A DNA stretch of 28,896 bases from Bacteroidales bacterium (GCA_017527945.1 JAFXPL010000124.1:1-28896); one strand, 5' to 3'. Shown: positions 16,181 through 24,628, counted from the first letter of the stretch. The notes: generated by a model not told the origin, from the sequence alone. Numbers and translations are program-made.

Positions 16181-18715
16181 ATGAAAAAGAGTCTTCTCAT
16201 ATATTTTTATCTTATAACGGTTTGCTCGTTCAATTTGGTTGAAGGTACTTGCCAATCCTTTCCTCCTTTCCAACCGGCATTCACCAATTACATCACGATA
16301 TCGAACGGGGAATTCAAGAATGGCAACACTGTTTTCAAACCGCTGTGCATTAACTATCTGGTTGACTATAACCAGAACACTTTAAATTCGGAATATTACA
16401 TTGCGCCTCATCATGCCTATAGTAGCATCATGAGGGATCATACAGAAACAAAAATTAATGATTATTCAGCCCAAAAACACTACGGCTATGGGAATTCGGC
16501 AGCCGATGAACAGGATTCAGCAGGGATAAAATTAGAAGCCGACCTGCAGAGGATCAAGGATCTGGGGTTTAACGTGGTGCGGCTGTGGCCGTCAATGAGC
16601 TGGCGGTTGGACACGGTACATGTTCCGACAAGGACGTATGAGGGATATTTCAGGCTGACGGACTCCTTGATAGCAAAGTGTACCGAAAAGGGCCTTCGGG
16701 TCATTCTGGTGCTGGGCGACAGGCGGCAGTGCTATGAACAATTCGACAAATACTGCGTCTATTTGGACAGCGTGACCCGGCATTACAGCACCAACAAGGC
16801 TGTGATGGCCTACGTGGTGTATATGGAGCCGAACTGGAAATGGGACAACGCCAGCGAGAATGACAAGCTGATGATTTCCAACTGGTCGCGGAAATGGTAC
16901 TACCTTATCAAAAAGAACGCCCCCAACCAGTTGGTCACATACGGATTGGACGGGATTGGAAATGTGCTGTTTTGGGATCCGTCCGCACTGACCTACGACT
17001 TCCTGACCATGCACTTCTACCATGCCGATTCAAATCTAAATGTCTCCAAGATGGCGGTGCACTCCTACTTTCGCTGGTTGAATGATAATGTGGAAGATGT
17101 GTGGGTGTTGGGAGAGACCGGCTTTAGTGCTTCAAACGATTCATGCAGTGTGGATCCAATGGTGGGGACAGAGGAAGCACAATATGAGTATGCTCAATAC
17201 ACTATGGAGAAATCCTTGTCGTGTGGCTGCAAAGGGTATGCCTGGTGGCAATATCAAGATGTCTATAGAGAAACGTCCTGTTTTGAAGCACATTTGGGTA
17301 TATACGAACGTTACCCTGGTGATACTGCCAAAAGTATCGCAAGCTTGTTTCCGGCTTATCCTCCCCAAATGCAGTATCTAAGTTGCAACAGACCAAACTG
17401 TTATTATAATATCCAAGGCTATAGCCATAACAATTTCAGCGGAGTGGTTTTGGATCAGAACAGCAATCCCATAAAAGATGCATACGTGGCTGCGTGGTCC
17501 ACTTCCAATAAGTCAATCTATTCCACGTTCACCGACAGCCAGGGGCAATACACGGTTCACACCCCGCAAGACACCACGATAGGTCTGGTCTGGATTTCCC
17601 AAACTGGCTACACGGATAAGTTTTTTTTTCATGTAGGAAACACATTTGAAAACACCACCCTCACGCGCATCAATTACAACAAGTGGAAAAAGAACTGGAC
17701 AAATGAGAACTATCCGGCTGTAGGTGATACTATTGTGGTCAGAAGTCAAGATACCATTCTTGTTGGGAACTTTATTGGCGACGAGGCAGATGAAATGCTT
17801 GTCATCAAAATCGACTCCCAAATGGCTACGATGTATCGCTTTGATGTCAACCATTGGGAACTAATGTGGGAAGGAAGTTTGAGGAACTGGTTCTTTAGCG
17901 TCAACGACAAATTCTATGTGGGTGACTTTTCTGGCGACGGTTATGATGATTTGCTGTGTGTGCAAAATGTTTCCAATGCCCAAGCAAGTATTTTCACCTA
18001 TAATCCTTTTTTACCTAAAATTCCGTGGTCTATTTTTTGGACAAATTCTGGGAACGGAAATATAGGGAATTGGAATTTTATGCCAGGAGATGTCCTTTTG
18101 CCCGGATATTTCAATGATACTACTCGTTGTTCCCTGATGTGCATTAGAAACAAGGGACAACAAAAGGATGCCATAGTTCAACAGCTGAATTATGGATCAT
18201 GGAATACAATATGGGCTGCAAATACGATGATAAAGGAGAGATATATTGGCTCATGGTGTCTTGGTGAGAACGATAAATTCTATGTTGGCGACTTTACCGG
18301 CGACGGCATTGATGAACTCTTCTGTGTGCAAATCACAGGCGGAACCACAGACAACATGAGGTTGATGCAGTACAATAATGCATGGAACACCCTCTGGACC
18401 AACAACGGGCAGTCGGAAGGTGTTGGCATATATCCCTATCGAAACCGCCTGATTATCGGAAACTTCGACACCGATGCCGCGGACGAGATTCTCGGCGTCG
18501 GCTCCTGGGCCACGAAGTTCGACCTCAACACAAACAACCAGTGGGACTGGTCGTGGAGCACCTACGAGTCGGGGAGACTCTCCGACTGGGCGGTGAACCC
18601 GAGTCACCGGATTTTTTTCATGAAGACGATAACGGATGTCCCGGACTATCTCTTTGTCTATCGGGGAATCCCCCGGATAGACTTCCGATTCGACGGGTAC
18701 TCGTTTGACCCGTGA
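16181..18715 (+). CDS. Secreted GH5-like glycoside hydrolase with carboxypeptidase-regulatory-like and FG-GAP/VCBS-type repeats
   Basis: An 844-residue protein with a signal peptide (about 1-25). Residues 35-390 look like a clan GH-A barrel: LGFNVVRLWPSMSW (128-141), the acid/base candidate Glu216 in VVYMEPNW, and the nucleophile candidate Glu312 in VWVLGETGFS, followed by YAWWQYQD. Residues about 418-495 resemble a carboxypeptidase regulatory-like (Ig-type) domain (FSGVVLDQNSNPIKDAYV). The C-terminal third carries repeats with Asp-rich calcium-loop-like motifs (VGNFIGDEADE, VGDFSGDGYDD, VGDFTGDGIDE, IGNFDTDAADE), as in FG-GAP/VCBS proteins. No T9SS sorting domain ends the protein, unlike its neighbour. 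An AAAGGAG stretch overlapping the previous gene's end is a rather strong ribosome site for this phylum. The glycan target is unknown. Confidence 0.78.
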   Translation: MKKSLLIYFYLITVCSFNLVEGTCQSFPPFQPAFTNYITISNGEFKNGNTVFKPLCINYLVDYNQNTLNSEYYIAPHHAYSSIMRDHTETKINDYSAQKHYGYGNSAADEQDSAGIKLEADLQRIKDLGFNVVRLWPSMSWRLDTVHVPTRTYEGYFRLTDSLIAKCTEKGLRVILVLGDRRQCYEQFDKYCVYLDSVTRHYSTNKAVMAYVVYMEPNWKWDNASENDKLMISNWSRKWYYLIKKNAPNQLVTYGLDGIGNVLFWDPSALTYDFLTMHFYHADSNLNVSKMAVHSYFRWLNDNVEDVWVLGETGFSASNDSCSVDPMVGTEEAQYEYAQYTMEKSLSCGCKGYAWWQYQDVYRETSCFEAHLGIYERYPGDTAKSIASLFPAYPPQMQYLSCNRPNCYYNIQGYSHNNFSGVVLDQNSNPIKDAYVAAWSTSNKSIYSTFTDSQGQYTVHTPQDTTIGLVWISQTGYTDKFFFHVGNTFENTTLTRINYNKWKKNWTNENYPAVGDTIVVRSQDTILVGNFIGDEADEMLVIKIDSQMATMYRFDVNHWELMWEGSLRNWFFSVNDKFYVGDFSGDGYDDLLCVQNVSNAQASIFTYNPFLPKIPWSIFWTNSGNGNIGNWNFMPGDVLLPGYFNDTTRCSLMCIRNKGQQKDAIVQQLNYGSWNTIWAANTMIKERYIGSWCLGENDKFYVGDFTGDGIDELFCVQITGGTTDNMRLMQYNNAWNTLWTNNGQSEGVGIYPYRNRLIIGNFDTDAADEILGVGSWATKFDLNTNNQWDWSWSTYESGRLSDWAVNPSHRIFFMKTITDVPDYLFVYRGIPRIDFRFDGYSFDP

Positions 18716-18850
18716 AACCAATCGTCAAGTGATGTCCTGAATATATTTTAATTTTGAAACGATAATTAGAATTCAAGTTTTCTTATGCCTACAAAAGGTG
18801 TATTTATCAAATACAGTGAAACATTGACAAACAGTAGATTATAAGTGTAT

Positions 18851-20011
18851 ATGGAATACTTCGTAGCAAAAACCTTTGCCGGATTGGAGTCCGAGCTGTT
18901 CAAGGAACTGCACGCCTTGGGTGCGCGGAACTGCGAGAAGCTCAGCCGCGCGGTGGCCTTCGAAGGCGACATGGAGATGCTGTACAAGGCGAACTACTAC
19001 TGCCGCACCGCCCTGCGCGTCCTCTGGCGCCAGAAGCAGTTCAAATTCCGCAGCAACCGGCAGTTCTACGAGGAGATCTTCGACTTCCCGGCGGAAAACT
19101 ACCTCTCCCCGGACGGCACCCTTGCCGTGCACGCCACCATCGTCGAATCCATCTTCAACACACCGCTTTACGCCTCCGTGCTTGCCAAGGACGCCATCTG
19201 CGACCGCTTCCGCGACCATTTCGACCGGCGGCCTTCCGTGGATAAGGAGTACCCCGACGTGCAGTTCCACCTGCATGTCTATAAGGACGAGGCGCAGCTC
19301 TTCATGGACAGCTCAGGCGAGTCTCTCCACAAGCGCGGCTACAAGGTCCGGAACCACCCGGCGCCCCTTAACGAGGTGGCCGCCGCCGCCATGATCCTGA
19401 AGAGCGGCTGGGACGGCTCCTGCGACTTCATCGACCCTATGTGCGGCGGCGCGACCCTGCTCATCGAGGCGGCCATGCAGGCCCTCCACATCCCCGCAGG
19501 CTTCTACCGCCGCGAATACGGTTTCTACCAGTGGAAGAACTTCGACCGACAGCTCTGGAAAAAGGTGCGCGACGCCGCCGACATCAAGGATGACGTGACC
19601 GTCAACTTCTACGGCTCCGACATCGACAGCCGTTACCTCGACATCGCGCGGGCGAACGTGCAGAAAGCCCGACTGCAGGATTTCATCATCCTCGAACGGC
19701 AGGATGTGCGCCGATCCTCCCCGGAAAATGTCCCCTCGGTGGTGATGATGAACCCTCCCTACGGCGAGCGCCTCTCCGTGGATGACATCAGCACCCTGTA
19801 CCGCGAAATCGGGGACACGCTGAAGAAACGCTATGCCGGCTGCAAGGCCTACGTCATCAGCTCCGACAAGGAAGCCCTGAAGCACATCGGCCTGAAGCCG
19901 TCGCGCAAGTGGCCCATGCTCAACGGCTCCTTGGAGTGCCTGTTCCAGGAATATGAGCTCTTCGCGGGCGACCGTAAACAGTTTGTGACACGTAAAAACC
20001 AGCCGGAATGA
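18851..20011 (+). CDS. THUMP-domain class I SAM-dependent rRNA methyltransferase (RlmL/YcbY N-terminal type)
   Basis: The 386-residue protein has an N-terminal ferredoxin-like and THUMP region (1-155, RNA binding) and then the methyltransferase domain. SLHKRGYKV (158-166) precedes SAM motif I (FIDPMCGGATLLIEA, 193-207), and the catalytic motif NPPYGERL (301-308) is typical of N2-guanine methylation. The family methylates 23S rRNA (m2G2445-type). I use the ATG at 18851; a GTG two codons earlier is in frame. The stop overlaps the start of the next gene as ATGA. Some 135 bases before the gene (18716-18850) are AT-rich, and I see no clear promoter, RNA or gene there. Confidence 0.9.
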   Translation: MEYFVAKTFAGLESELFKELHALGARNCEKLSRAVAFEGDMEMLYKANYYCRTALRVLWRQKQFKFRSNRQFYEEIFDFPAENYLSPDGTLAVHATIVESIFNTPLYASVLAKDAICDRFRDHFDRRPSVDKEYPDVQFHLHVYKDEAQLFMDSSGESLHKRGYKVRNHPAPLNEVAAAAMILKSGWDGSCDFIDPMCGGATLLIEAAMQALHIPAGFYRREYGFYQWKNFDRQLWKKVRDAADIKDDVTVNFYGSDIDSRYLDIARANVQKARLQDFIILERQDVRRSSPENVPSVVMMNPPYGERLSVDDISTLYREIGDTLKKRYAGCKAYVISSDKEALKHIGLKPSRKWPMLNGSLECLFQEYELFAGDRKQFVTRKNQPE

Positions 20012-21087
20012 GTCGTAAAATATTGATAGTCGGTGCTTTAGTGCTTTCTGTTTTGTGCGGCCATGCGCAGAGCAAATACAGCAACGAGTTCCTCTCGTTG
20101 GGCCTCGGTGCGCGCGGGCTGGCCATGTCGAACACGATGTGCGCCCTCACCGACGACGTGACTTCCGCCTACTGGAATCCCGCCGGACTGACTCGCATGG
20201 ACAAGCGCTACCAGCTCGCCCTGATGCACGCCGAGTATTTCGCCGGCATTGCCAAGTACGACTACGGCGGCCTCGCCTACAAGATCGACACCAACCAGTC
20301 GGTGGCCTTCTCCTATATCCGCTTTGGGGTGGATAACATCATGAATACCACGCAACTGATTGATGACCAGGGGAATGTTGATTACAATCGCATTACCTAC
20401 TTCTCGGCGGCCGACAACGCCTTCCTGCTGAGCTACGCGTATGCGTTCCCGCAGGTGCCCGGGCTCTCGGTGGGCGCGAACGCCAAGATCGTGCACCGCA
20501 AGATCGGCAAGTTCGCCCGCTCGTGGGGCTTCGGGCTCGACTTCGGTCTGATGTACAACCGCAAGGGCTGGCAGGCGGGCGCGATGCTGCGCGACGGCAC
20601 CTCCACGTTCAACGCATGGCGCTACTCGCTCACCGACGACGTGATTGCCGTCTTCGAGCAGACCGGCAACGAAATCCCCGAGAACGACCTCGAACTGACC
20701 GTCCCGGCGTTGATGCTGGGCGGCGGCAAGACGGTCCACTTCGGGAAAGGATTCCACGGGACGTTCGCCATCGGTCTCGATTGTACTTTCGATGGAAAGC
20801 GCAATGCGTTGATTAAGAGTAATTTCATGAGCGTTGACCCGCATTTGGGCATGGAGTTCGACTATAAGAAGATTGTCGCCCTGCGCATGGGTGTCGGCAA
20901 TTTCCAGCGCGAACCCGACTACGACGGCAAGATGAAGACCACGCTGCAGATCAACTTTGGGGTAGGGGTATGTATAAAAAATATTGTATCCATCGACTAC
21001 GCCTTCACCGATTTGGGCAATCTCTCCATCGCGCAGTATTCGCATATTGTTTCGTTAAAAGTGGCTATCGATAAATTCAAAAAATAA
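20008..21087 (+). CDS. PorV/PorQ family outer-membrane beta-barrel protein
   Basis: The product is 359 residues with a signal peptide (about 1-20, ending GHAQ). The mature start (KYSNEFLSLGLGARGLAMSNTMCALTDDVTSAYWNPAGLTRM) is the hallmark of the PorV/PorQ family, FadL-like barrels that act in or around type IX secretion. Alternating polar/hydrophobic strands continue to the end. A short C-terminal strand (SLKVAIDKFKK) closes the chain. The ATG overlaps the previous stop (ATGA), an odd pairing of an rRNA methyltransferase and an envelope protein in one transcript. Which of the PorV, PorQ or third-type roles it plays is not decided by the sequence. A T9SS cargo encoded at 15047-16177 is consistent with a T9SS-positive organism. 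Confidence 0.85.
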   Translation: MSRKILIVGALVLSVLCGHAQSKYSNEFLSLGLGARGLAMSNTMCALTDDVTSAYWNPAGLTRMDKRYQLALMHAEYFAGIAKYDYGGLAYKIDTNQSVAFSYIRFGVDNIMNTTQLIDDQGNVDYNRITYFSAADNAFLLSYAYAFPQVPGLSVGANAKIVHRKIGKFARSWGFGLDFGLMYNRKGWQAGAMLRDGTSTFNAWRYSLTDDVIAVFEQTGNEIPENDLELTVPALMLGGGKTVHFGKGFHGTFAIGLDCTFDGKRNALIKSNFMSVDPHLGMEFDYKKIVALRMGVGNFQREPDYDGKMKTTLQINFGVGVCIKNIVSIDYAFTDLGNLSIAQYSHIVSLKVAIDKFKK

Positions 21088-21091
21088 TATC

Positions 21092-21964
21092 ATGCAAGAC
21101 AATCCCAAAACCATTACCATTCAAAAATTTCCCTTTTCTGAGTCGCAGTTCCTGCAGCGCGTGGCGGCTGATTCCCGGCTTTCGGTCACGCCGGCCGACG
21201 AACTCTCGATGTGCCGTACGATTCTGGGCTGCATCGACCTGACCACCCTGGAGGGATCGGACACGCACGAGAAGGTGTCCAAGCTTTGTGAAACCGCCGT
21301 CTCCTTCCGCAACGAGGCTCGCCAGATTCCTTCGACGGCCTCGGTGTGCGTCTATCCGCCGTTCGTGGCCTTGGCGAAGGAGAAGCTGGCCGGGACGGGG
21401 GTCAAGGTGGCCTCCGTGGCGGGCGCGTTCCCGTCAGGGCAGCTGCCGATCGGCCTAAAGGTCGCGGAGGTGGAGTACGCGGTGTCGCAGGGCGCCGACG
21501 AAATCGACATGGTCATCTCCCGGGGCACGTTCCTCGAAGGGAAGTTCCAGGAGGTCTATAACGAAATCTGCGCCATCCGGAAGGCCTGTCCGCAGCAGAA
21601 GCTGAAGGTGATTCTGGAGACCGGAGAGTTGCAGACTCCGCAGAATATTTTCCGGGCCTCGCAGCTCGCCATCCATGCCGGCGCCGACTTCCTGAAGACG
21701 TCCACGGGCAAAATCGCCGTCAATGCCACCCCGGAGGCGTTCTGGGTGATGATGTTCGCCATCAAGCAGCATTTTCAGAACACAGGCAAAAAAGTGGGCA
21801 TAAAAGTGGCCGGTGGGGTGTCGGAATTGCCTCAGGCATACATATATTTGAACATTTGGCGTAAAAATATGGGCAAAGAATGGGTGTCTCCGGACCTCTT
21901 CAGGGTGGGCACCAGCCGCCTCGCCACAAAGGTTTTCGGCAAAATTCAAGAAAATTTTGTATAA
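21092..21964 (+). CDS. deoC: Deoxyribose-phosphate aldolase
   Basis: The 290-residue protein is a class I aldolase that cleaves 2-deoxyribose-5-phosphate to acetaldehyde and glyceraldehyde-3-phosphate in deoxynucleoside catabolism (cytoplasm). The Schiff-base Lys202 lies in DFLKTSTGK, the proton-relay Asp139 in DEIDMVI and the second Lys238 in GIKVAGG. The chain is longer at the N-terminus than the E. coli enzyme, as in other Bacteroidota. It starts 4 bases after the barrel gene stop and is probably co-transcribed. Confidence 0.95.
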   Translation: MQDNPKTITIQKFPFSESQFLQRVAADSRLSVTPADELSMCRTILGCIDLTTLEGSDTHEKVSKLCETAVSFRNEARQIPSTASVCVYPPFVALAKEKLAGTGVKVASVAGAFPSGQLPIGLKVAEVEYAVSQGADEIDMVISRGTFLEGKFQEVYNEICAIRKACPQQKLKVILETGELQTPQNIFRASQLAIHAGADFLKTSTGKIAVNATPEAFWVMMFAIKQHFQNTGKKVGIKVAGGVSELPQAYIYLNIWRKNMGKEWVSPDLFRVGTSRLATKVFGKIQENFV

Positions 21965-21967
21965 GTG

Positions 21968-21997
21968 TTGGATTATAAAGAAATTATTGTATTTTTG
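21968..21997 (+). promoter_or_regulatory. Bacteroidota-type promoter of the HU gene
   Basis: TTG at 21968-21970, 19 bases, then TATTTTTG at 21990-21997, about 45 bases before the HU start. The spacer and both elements fit the Bacteroidota consensus. Confidence 0.75.
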
Positions 21998-22042
21998 CAG
22001 CCCGAAATTTTTTAGTTACAAATCAAACAAATTAAAGTAGTT

Positions 22043-22327
22043 ATGACTAAAGCAGAAATTGTTAATGAGATTTCCAACCGCACTGGTTATGAGAAGAATA
22101 GCGTGCAAACCATCGTCGAGGCCTTCATGGAATCCGTGAAGAAGACCATGGTGAACGGCGAGAACGTTTATCTGAGAAGCTTCGGTAGCTTTATCGTGAA
22201 ACACAGAGCCGAGAAGACGGCCCGCAATATCTCTAAAAACGAGACTATCACCATCAAGGCGCACAACATTCCGGCTTTCAAACCGTGCAAGGACTTCGTC
22301 GAAGCAGTCAAGAAAAACACTAAATAA
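22043..22327 (+). CDS. HU family DNA-binding protein
   Basis: A 94-residue histone-like protein. The N-terminal helices (MTKAEIVNEISNRTGY) and the beta-arm region (LRSFGSFIVKHRAEKTARNI, then IPAFKPCKDF) follow the HU/IHF pattern: the usual GRNP of the arm tip is replaced by ARNI, and the conserved Pro-Ala-Phe-Lys-Pro is retained. It bends and compacts DNA as a dimer. It has its own full promoter and is followed after 26 bases by the tiny basic gene at 22354. Confidence 0.95.
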   Translation: MTKAEIVNEISNRTGYEKNSVQTIVEAFMESVKKTMVNGENVYLRSFGSFIVKHRAEKTARNISKNETITIKAHNIPAFKPCKDFVEAVKKNTK

Positions 22328-22353
22328 TTATAATCATTCAATAAGTATTCATT

Positions 22354-22443
22354 ATGCCTAGCGGAAAAAAACGTAAACGTGCGAAAATGAACACGCACAA
22401 GCGCAAGAAAAGACTGAGAAAGAACAGACATAAGAACAGATAG
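22354..22443 (+). CDS. 29-residue very basic protein (AURKAIP1/COX24-domain, ribosome-associated type)
   Basis: The short frame starts MPSGKKRKRAKMNTHKRKKR and ends KNRHKNR; almost half the residues are Lys or Arg. It matches the tiny AURKAIP1/COX24-domain (mS38-like) proteins that sit beside HU and RNase E/G genes in many Bacteroidota and are thought to belong to the small ribosomal subunit. The ATG and TAG are clear, and a strong hairpin follows. The ribosomal role is taken from family knowledge, not from this sequence. Confidence 0.85.
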   Translation: MPSGKKRKRAKMNTHKRKKRLRKNRHKNR

Positions 22444-22463
22444 TTCTTGCGTGTAAAAAAAAT

Positions 22464-22509
22464 GAAAACTAAATGGCCCGTCCCGGTCATTTAGTTTTCT
22501 TTTCTTTTA
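22464..22509 (+). terminator. Strong rho-independent terminator-like hairpin just before the RNase E/G start
   Basis: GAAAACTAAATG at 22464-22475 pairs perfectly with CATTTAGTTTTC at 22488-22499. Three more pairs inside (GCC with GGT) give a 15-bp stem and a 6-base loop, followed by TTTTCTTTT. It ends 4 bases before the ATG at 22514, so it would terminate the HU/small-protein transcript or act as a leader control element for the RNase gene. Confidence 0.8.
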
Positions 22510-22513
22510 TAAT

Positions 22514-24100
22514 ATGGAGAACAATCAAACAGAAGTCACAAAAGAAATCATCATCACCTCGCATACGAACGAGGTGCAGGTCGCGCTTTTGGAAGACAAG
22601 AAGCTGATGGAGATTCACACGGAGAAGTCCTCCGCGCAGTTTTCTGTGGGTGACATCTATCTCGGCAAGGTGAAGAAGATCATGCCCGGACTCAACGCCG
22701 CTTTCGTCGATGTGGGAAGCGAGCGTGAAGCCTTCTTGCACTACCTTGACCTCGGCATTCACGGCCGGACAATCAACGCCTTCGTGAGCCAGGCCATTAC
22801 GACAGGGAAACGGAGCATCAGCCGCGTACAGTACTTGGACGAAATCCCCAAGAACGGCAAGATCAGCGACGTGATTACCTCCGGACAGCAAATCATGGTG
22901 CAGGTCGCCAAGGAGCCCATCTCCACCAAAGGCCCCCGCATCACCACCGAAATATCCTTTGCCGGACGTTACCTCGTCTTGGTGCCGTTCGGGGACAAAG
23001 TGTCTGTGTCTCAGAAAATTAAAAGCAGCGAAGAGCGTAAGCGCCTGCGCACGGCCGTGCAGAGCATCCGCCCGCGCAACTTCGGTATCATCGTGCGCAC
23101 CGTCGCCGAGCACAAGTCTGTGGAGGAACTCTCCGCCGACCTCGACATGCTGCGCTATCGCTGGGACACCACCGTGGAGAACCTCTTCGCCTCCAAAGCC
23201 CCCGTCCGCCTTGCCCAAGAGGAGAATCGCATCTCCGCCTTGCTGCGCGACTTCCTCAACGACTCCTTCCACGCCATCTATGTCGATACGCCGGAAATTT
23301 TCACCGAAGTGAAAAACTACCTGCATGTCCATGCCCCTGAACAAGAGTCCATTGTTAACCTCTACACAGACAAACGCCCCATCTTCGACTATTTCAACGT
23401 CGCCAAGCAGATCAAAGGCTCCTTCGGCAAGGTGGTCACTGTGAAGAACGGCGTTTATCTGATCATCGAACACACCGAGGCCATGCACGTCATCGACGTG
23501 AACAGCGGCAATCGGGTAAAATCCTCCCAGACACCAGAGCAGAATGCGCTGAACACCAATATGATAGCTGCCCAGGAAATAGCACGGCAATTGCGTTTGC
23601 GCGACATGGGCGGCATCATCACCATCGACTTCGTCGATCTGCACGATGCCGGTAACAAGACAACGCTGAACAGAGCCATGGCCGAGTTCATGCGCAACGA
23701 CAAGGCCAAGCATACTATCCTGCCGCTCAATAAGTTCGGACTGATTCAGATCACCCGCCAGCGCGTGCGCCAGGCCACCATCATCGAGAACACGGAAGTC
23801 TGCCCGACCTGCAAGGGCACCGGCAAAATCAAGCCGCCAATCGTCATCGAGGACGAAATCGAAAACGCGCTCGAATTCCTCTACGAACGGCAGCACGAAC
23901 CCAAAATCACCGTGGTGACGCACCCCTTTGTCTATGCCTACCTGACCAAGGGCATCCCGTCCATCCGGACGAAATGGAGTTTCCGGTTCAAAAAGTTTGT
24001 CAAAATCGTGTCCAATCAGAGCAGTCGCCTGACCGAGGTGCACTACCTGAACGAACGCGGCGAGGACATTGTCCTGTGGAACGAACCCGCACGCGAGTAG
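22514..24100 (+). CDS. rng: Ribonuclease E/G family endoribonuclease
   Basis: The 528-residue protein is RNase G-sized, without the long RNase E scaffold tail. Residues 42-130 contain the S1-type RNA-binding domain (VGDIYLGKVKKIMPGLNAAFVDVG). The catalytic DNase I-like domain follows with metal-binding Asp328 (HVIDVNSG) and Asp372 (TIDFVDL), and the Zn-link Cys430/Cys433 (CPTCKGTG) used for dimer contact. It processes rRNA ends and turns over mRNA in the cytoplasm. The start follows a terminator-like hairpin by 4 bases and no promoter is visible, which leaves its expression unexplained. The recX gene starts 1 base after its stop. Confidence 0.95.
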   Translation: MENNQTEVTKEIIITSHTNEVQVALLEDKKLMEIHTEKSSAQFSVGDIYLGKVKKIMPGLNAAFVDVGSEREAFLHYLDLGIHGRTINAFVSQAITTGKRSISRVQYLDEIPKNGKISDVITSGQQIMVQVAKEPISTKGPRITTEISFAGRYLVLVPFGDKVSVSQKIKSSEERKRLRTAVQSIRPRNFGIIVRTVAEHKSVEELSADLDMLRYRWDTTVENLFASKAPVRLAQEENRISALLRDFLNDSFHAIYVDTPEIFTEVKNYLHVHAPEQESIVNLYTDKRPIFDYFNVAKQIKGSFGKVVTVKNGVYLIIEHTEAMHVIDVNSGNRVKSSQTPEQNALNTNMIAAQEIARQLRLRDMGGIITIDFVDLHDAGNKTTLNRAMAEFMRNDKAKHTILPLNKFGLIQITRQRVRQATIIENTEVCPTCKGTGKIKPPIVIEDEIENALEFLYERQHEPKITVVTHPFVYAYLTKGIPSIRTKWSFRFKKFVKIVSNQSSRLTEVHYLNERGEDIVLWNEPARE

Positions 24101-24101
24101 C

Positions 24102-24557
24102 ATGACGGAGATTCCCGCAGACATTATGACGAAAATGGAACGTTTCTGTGCTTATCAGGAACGTTGTGAGAATGACGTGAGACGTAAACTCACGTCATTC
24201 CATCTTTCTGAAAGCCAGGAAGATGAAATAATACGGCTTCTGACCGACGGCCGTTTCATCAATGAGGAACGCTACGTGGAGTCCTTCGTCCGCAGCAAAG
24301 TGAAAGCCGCCTGGGGAAGGCAGAAGATCGTGGCGGGACTGCGAGCGAAGGGCATCGGCAATGCGTTGATACAGCGTTTCTGCACGGAAATTCCCGAAGA
24401 CGACTATCGCAGCCAGCTGCTCGGCGCAGCGGAGAAGTGGCGCCGTACACACCCCGACGAACCCCTGAACAGTCCCAAGCTGGTACGGCACCTCCTCTCG
24501 AAAGGCTATGCCATCCACGAGATCATGCCTATGCTGGACTTTAGTTATACCCTGTAA
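24102..24557 (+). CDS. recX: RecX family regulatory protein
   Basis: The 151-residue protein is helical throughout, with the RecX repeat pattern: an R-E/D-xxxKL opening (CENDVRRKLTSF), a DGRFINEERYVESFVRSKVK block with the family's Asp-Gly-Arg-Phe/Asn-Asp/Glu-Glu-Arg-Tyr motif, and GRQKIVAGLRAKGI. RecX binds RecA and limits its filament. I start at ATG 24102, one base after the RNase stop, rather than the earlier in-frame codon inside rng. A perfect 12-bp inverted repeat lies 68 bases into the gene. Confidence 0.85.
   Translation: MTEIPADIMTKMERFCAYQERCENDVRRKLTSFHLSESQEDEIIRLLTDGRFINEERYVESFVRSKVKAAWGRQKIVAGLRAKGIGNALIQRFCTEIPEDDYRSQLLGAAEKWRRTHPDEPLNSPKLVRHLLSKGYAIHEIMPMLDFSYTL
24170..24200 (+). 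repeat. Perfect 12-bp inverted repeat inside recX
   Basis: GAATGACGTGAG at 24170-24181 and its exact reverse complement CTCACGTCATTC at 24189-24200 are separated by a 7-base loop. It lies within the first quarter of the recX coding region. Confidence 0.85.
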
Positions 24558-24628
24558 GGGCGACATACATTCAACTCTGGGTGAACAAAGTGAGCCCTGG
24601 GACGATTCCATCAATAAGTAACGATAAT

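Noticed and set aside
20038..21045. Minus-strand 335-residue frame opposite the PorV/PorQ-type gene
   Set aside because: No motif, and the opposite strand has a well-matched family protein coupled to its neighbour.
22487..24124. Minus-strand 545-residue frame opposite RNase E/G
   Set aside because: Despite its length it is a mirror of rng codon bias, rich in His, Val and Gly, without domain motifs.
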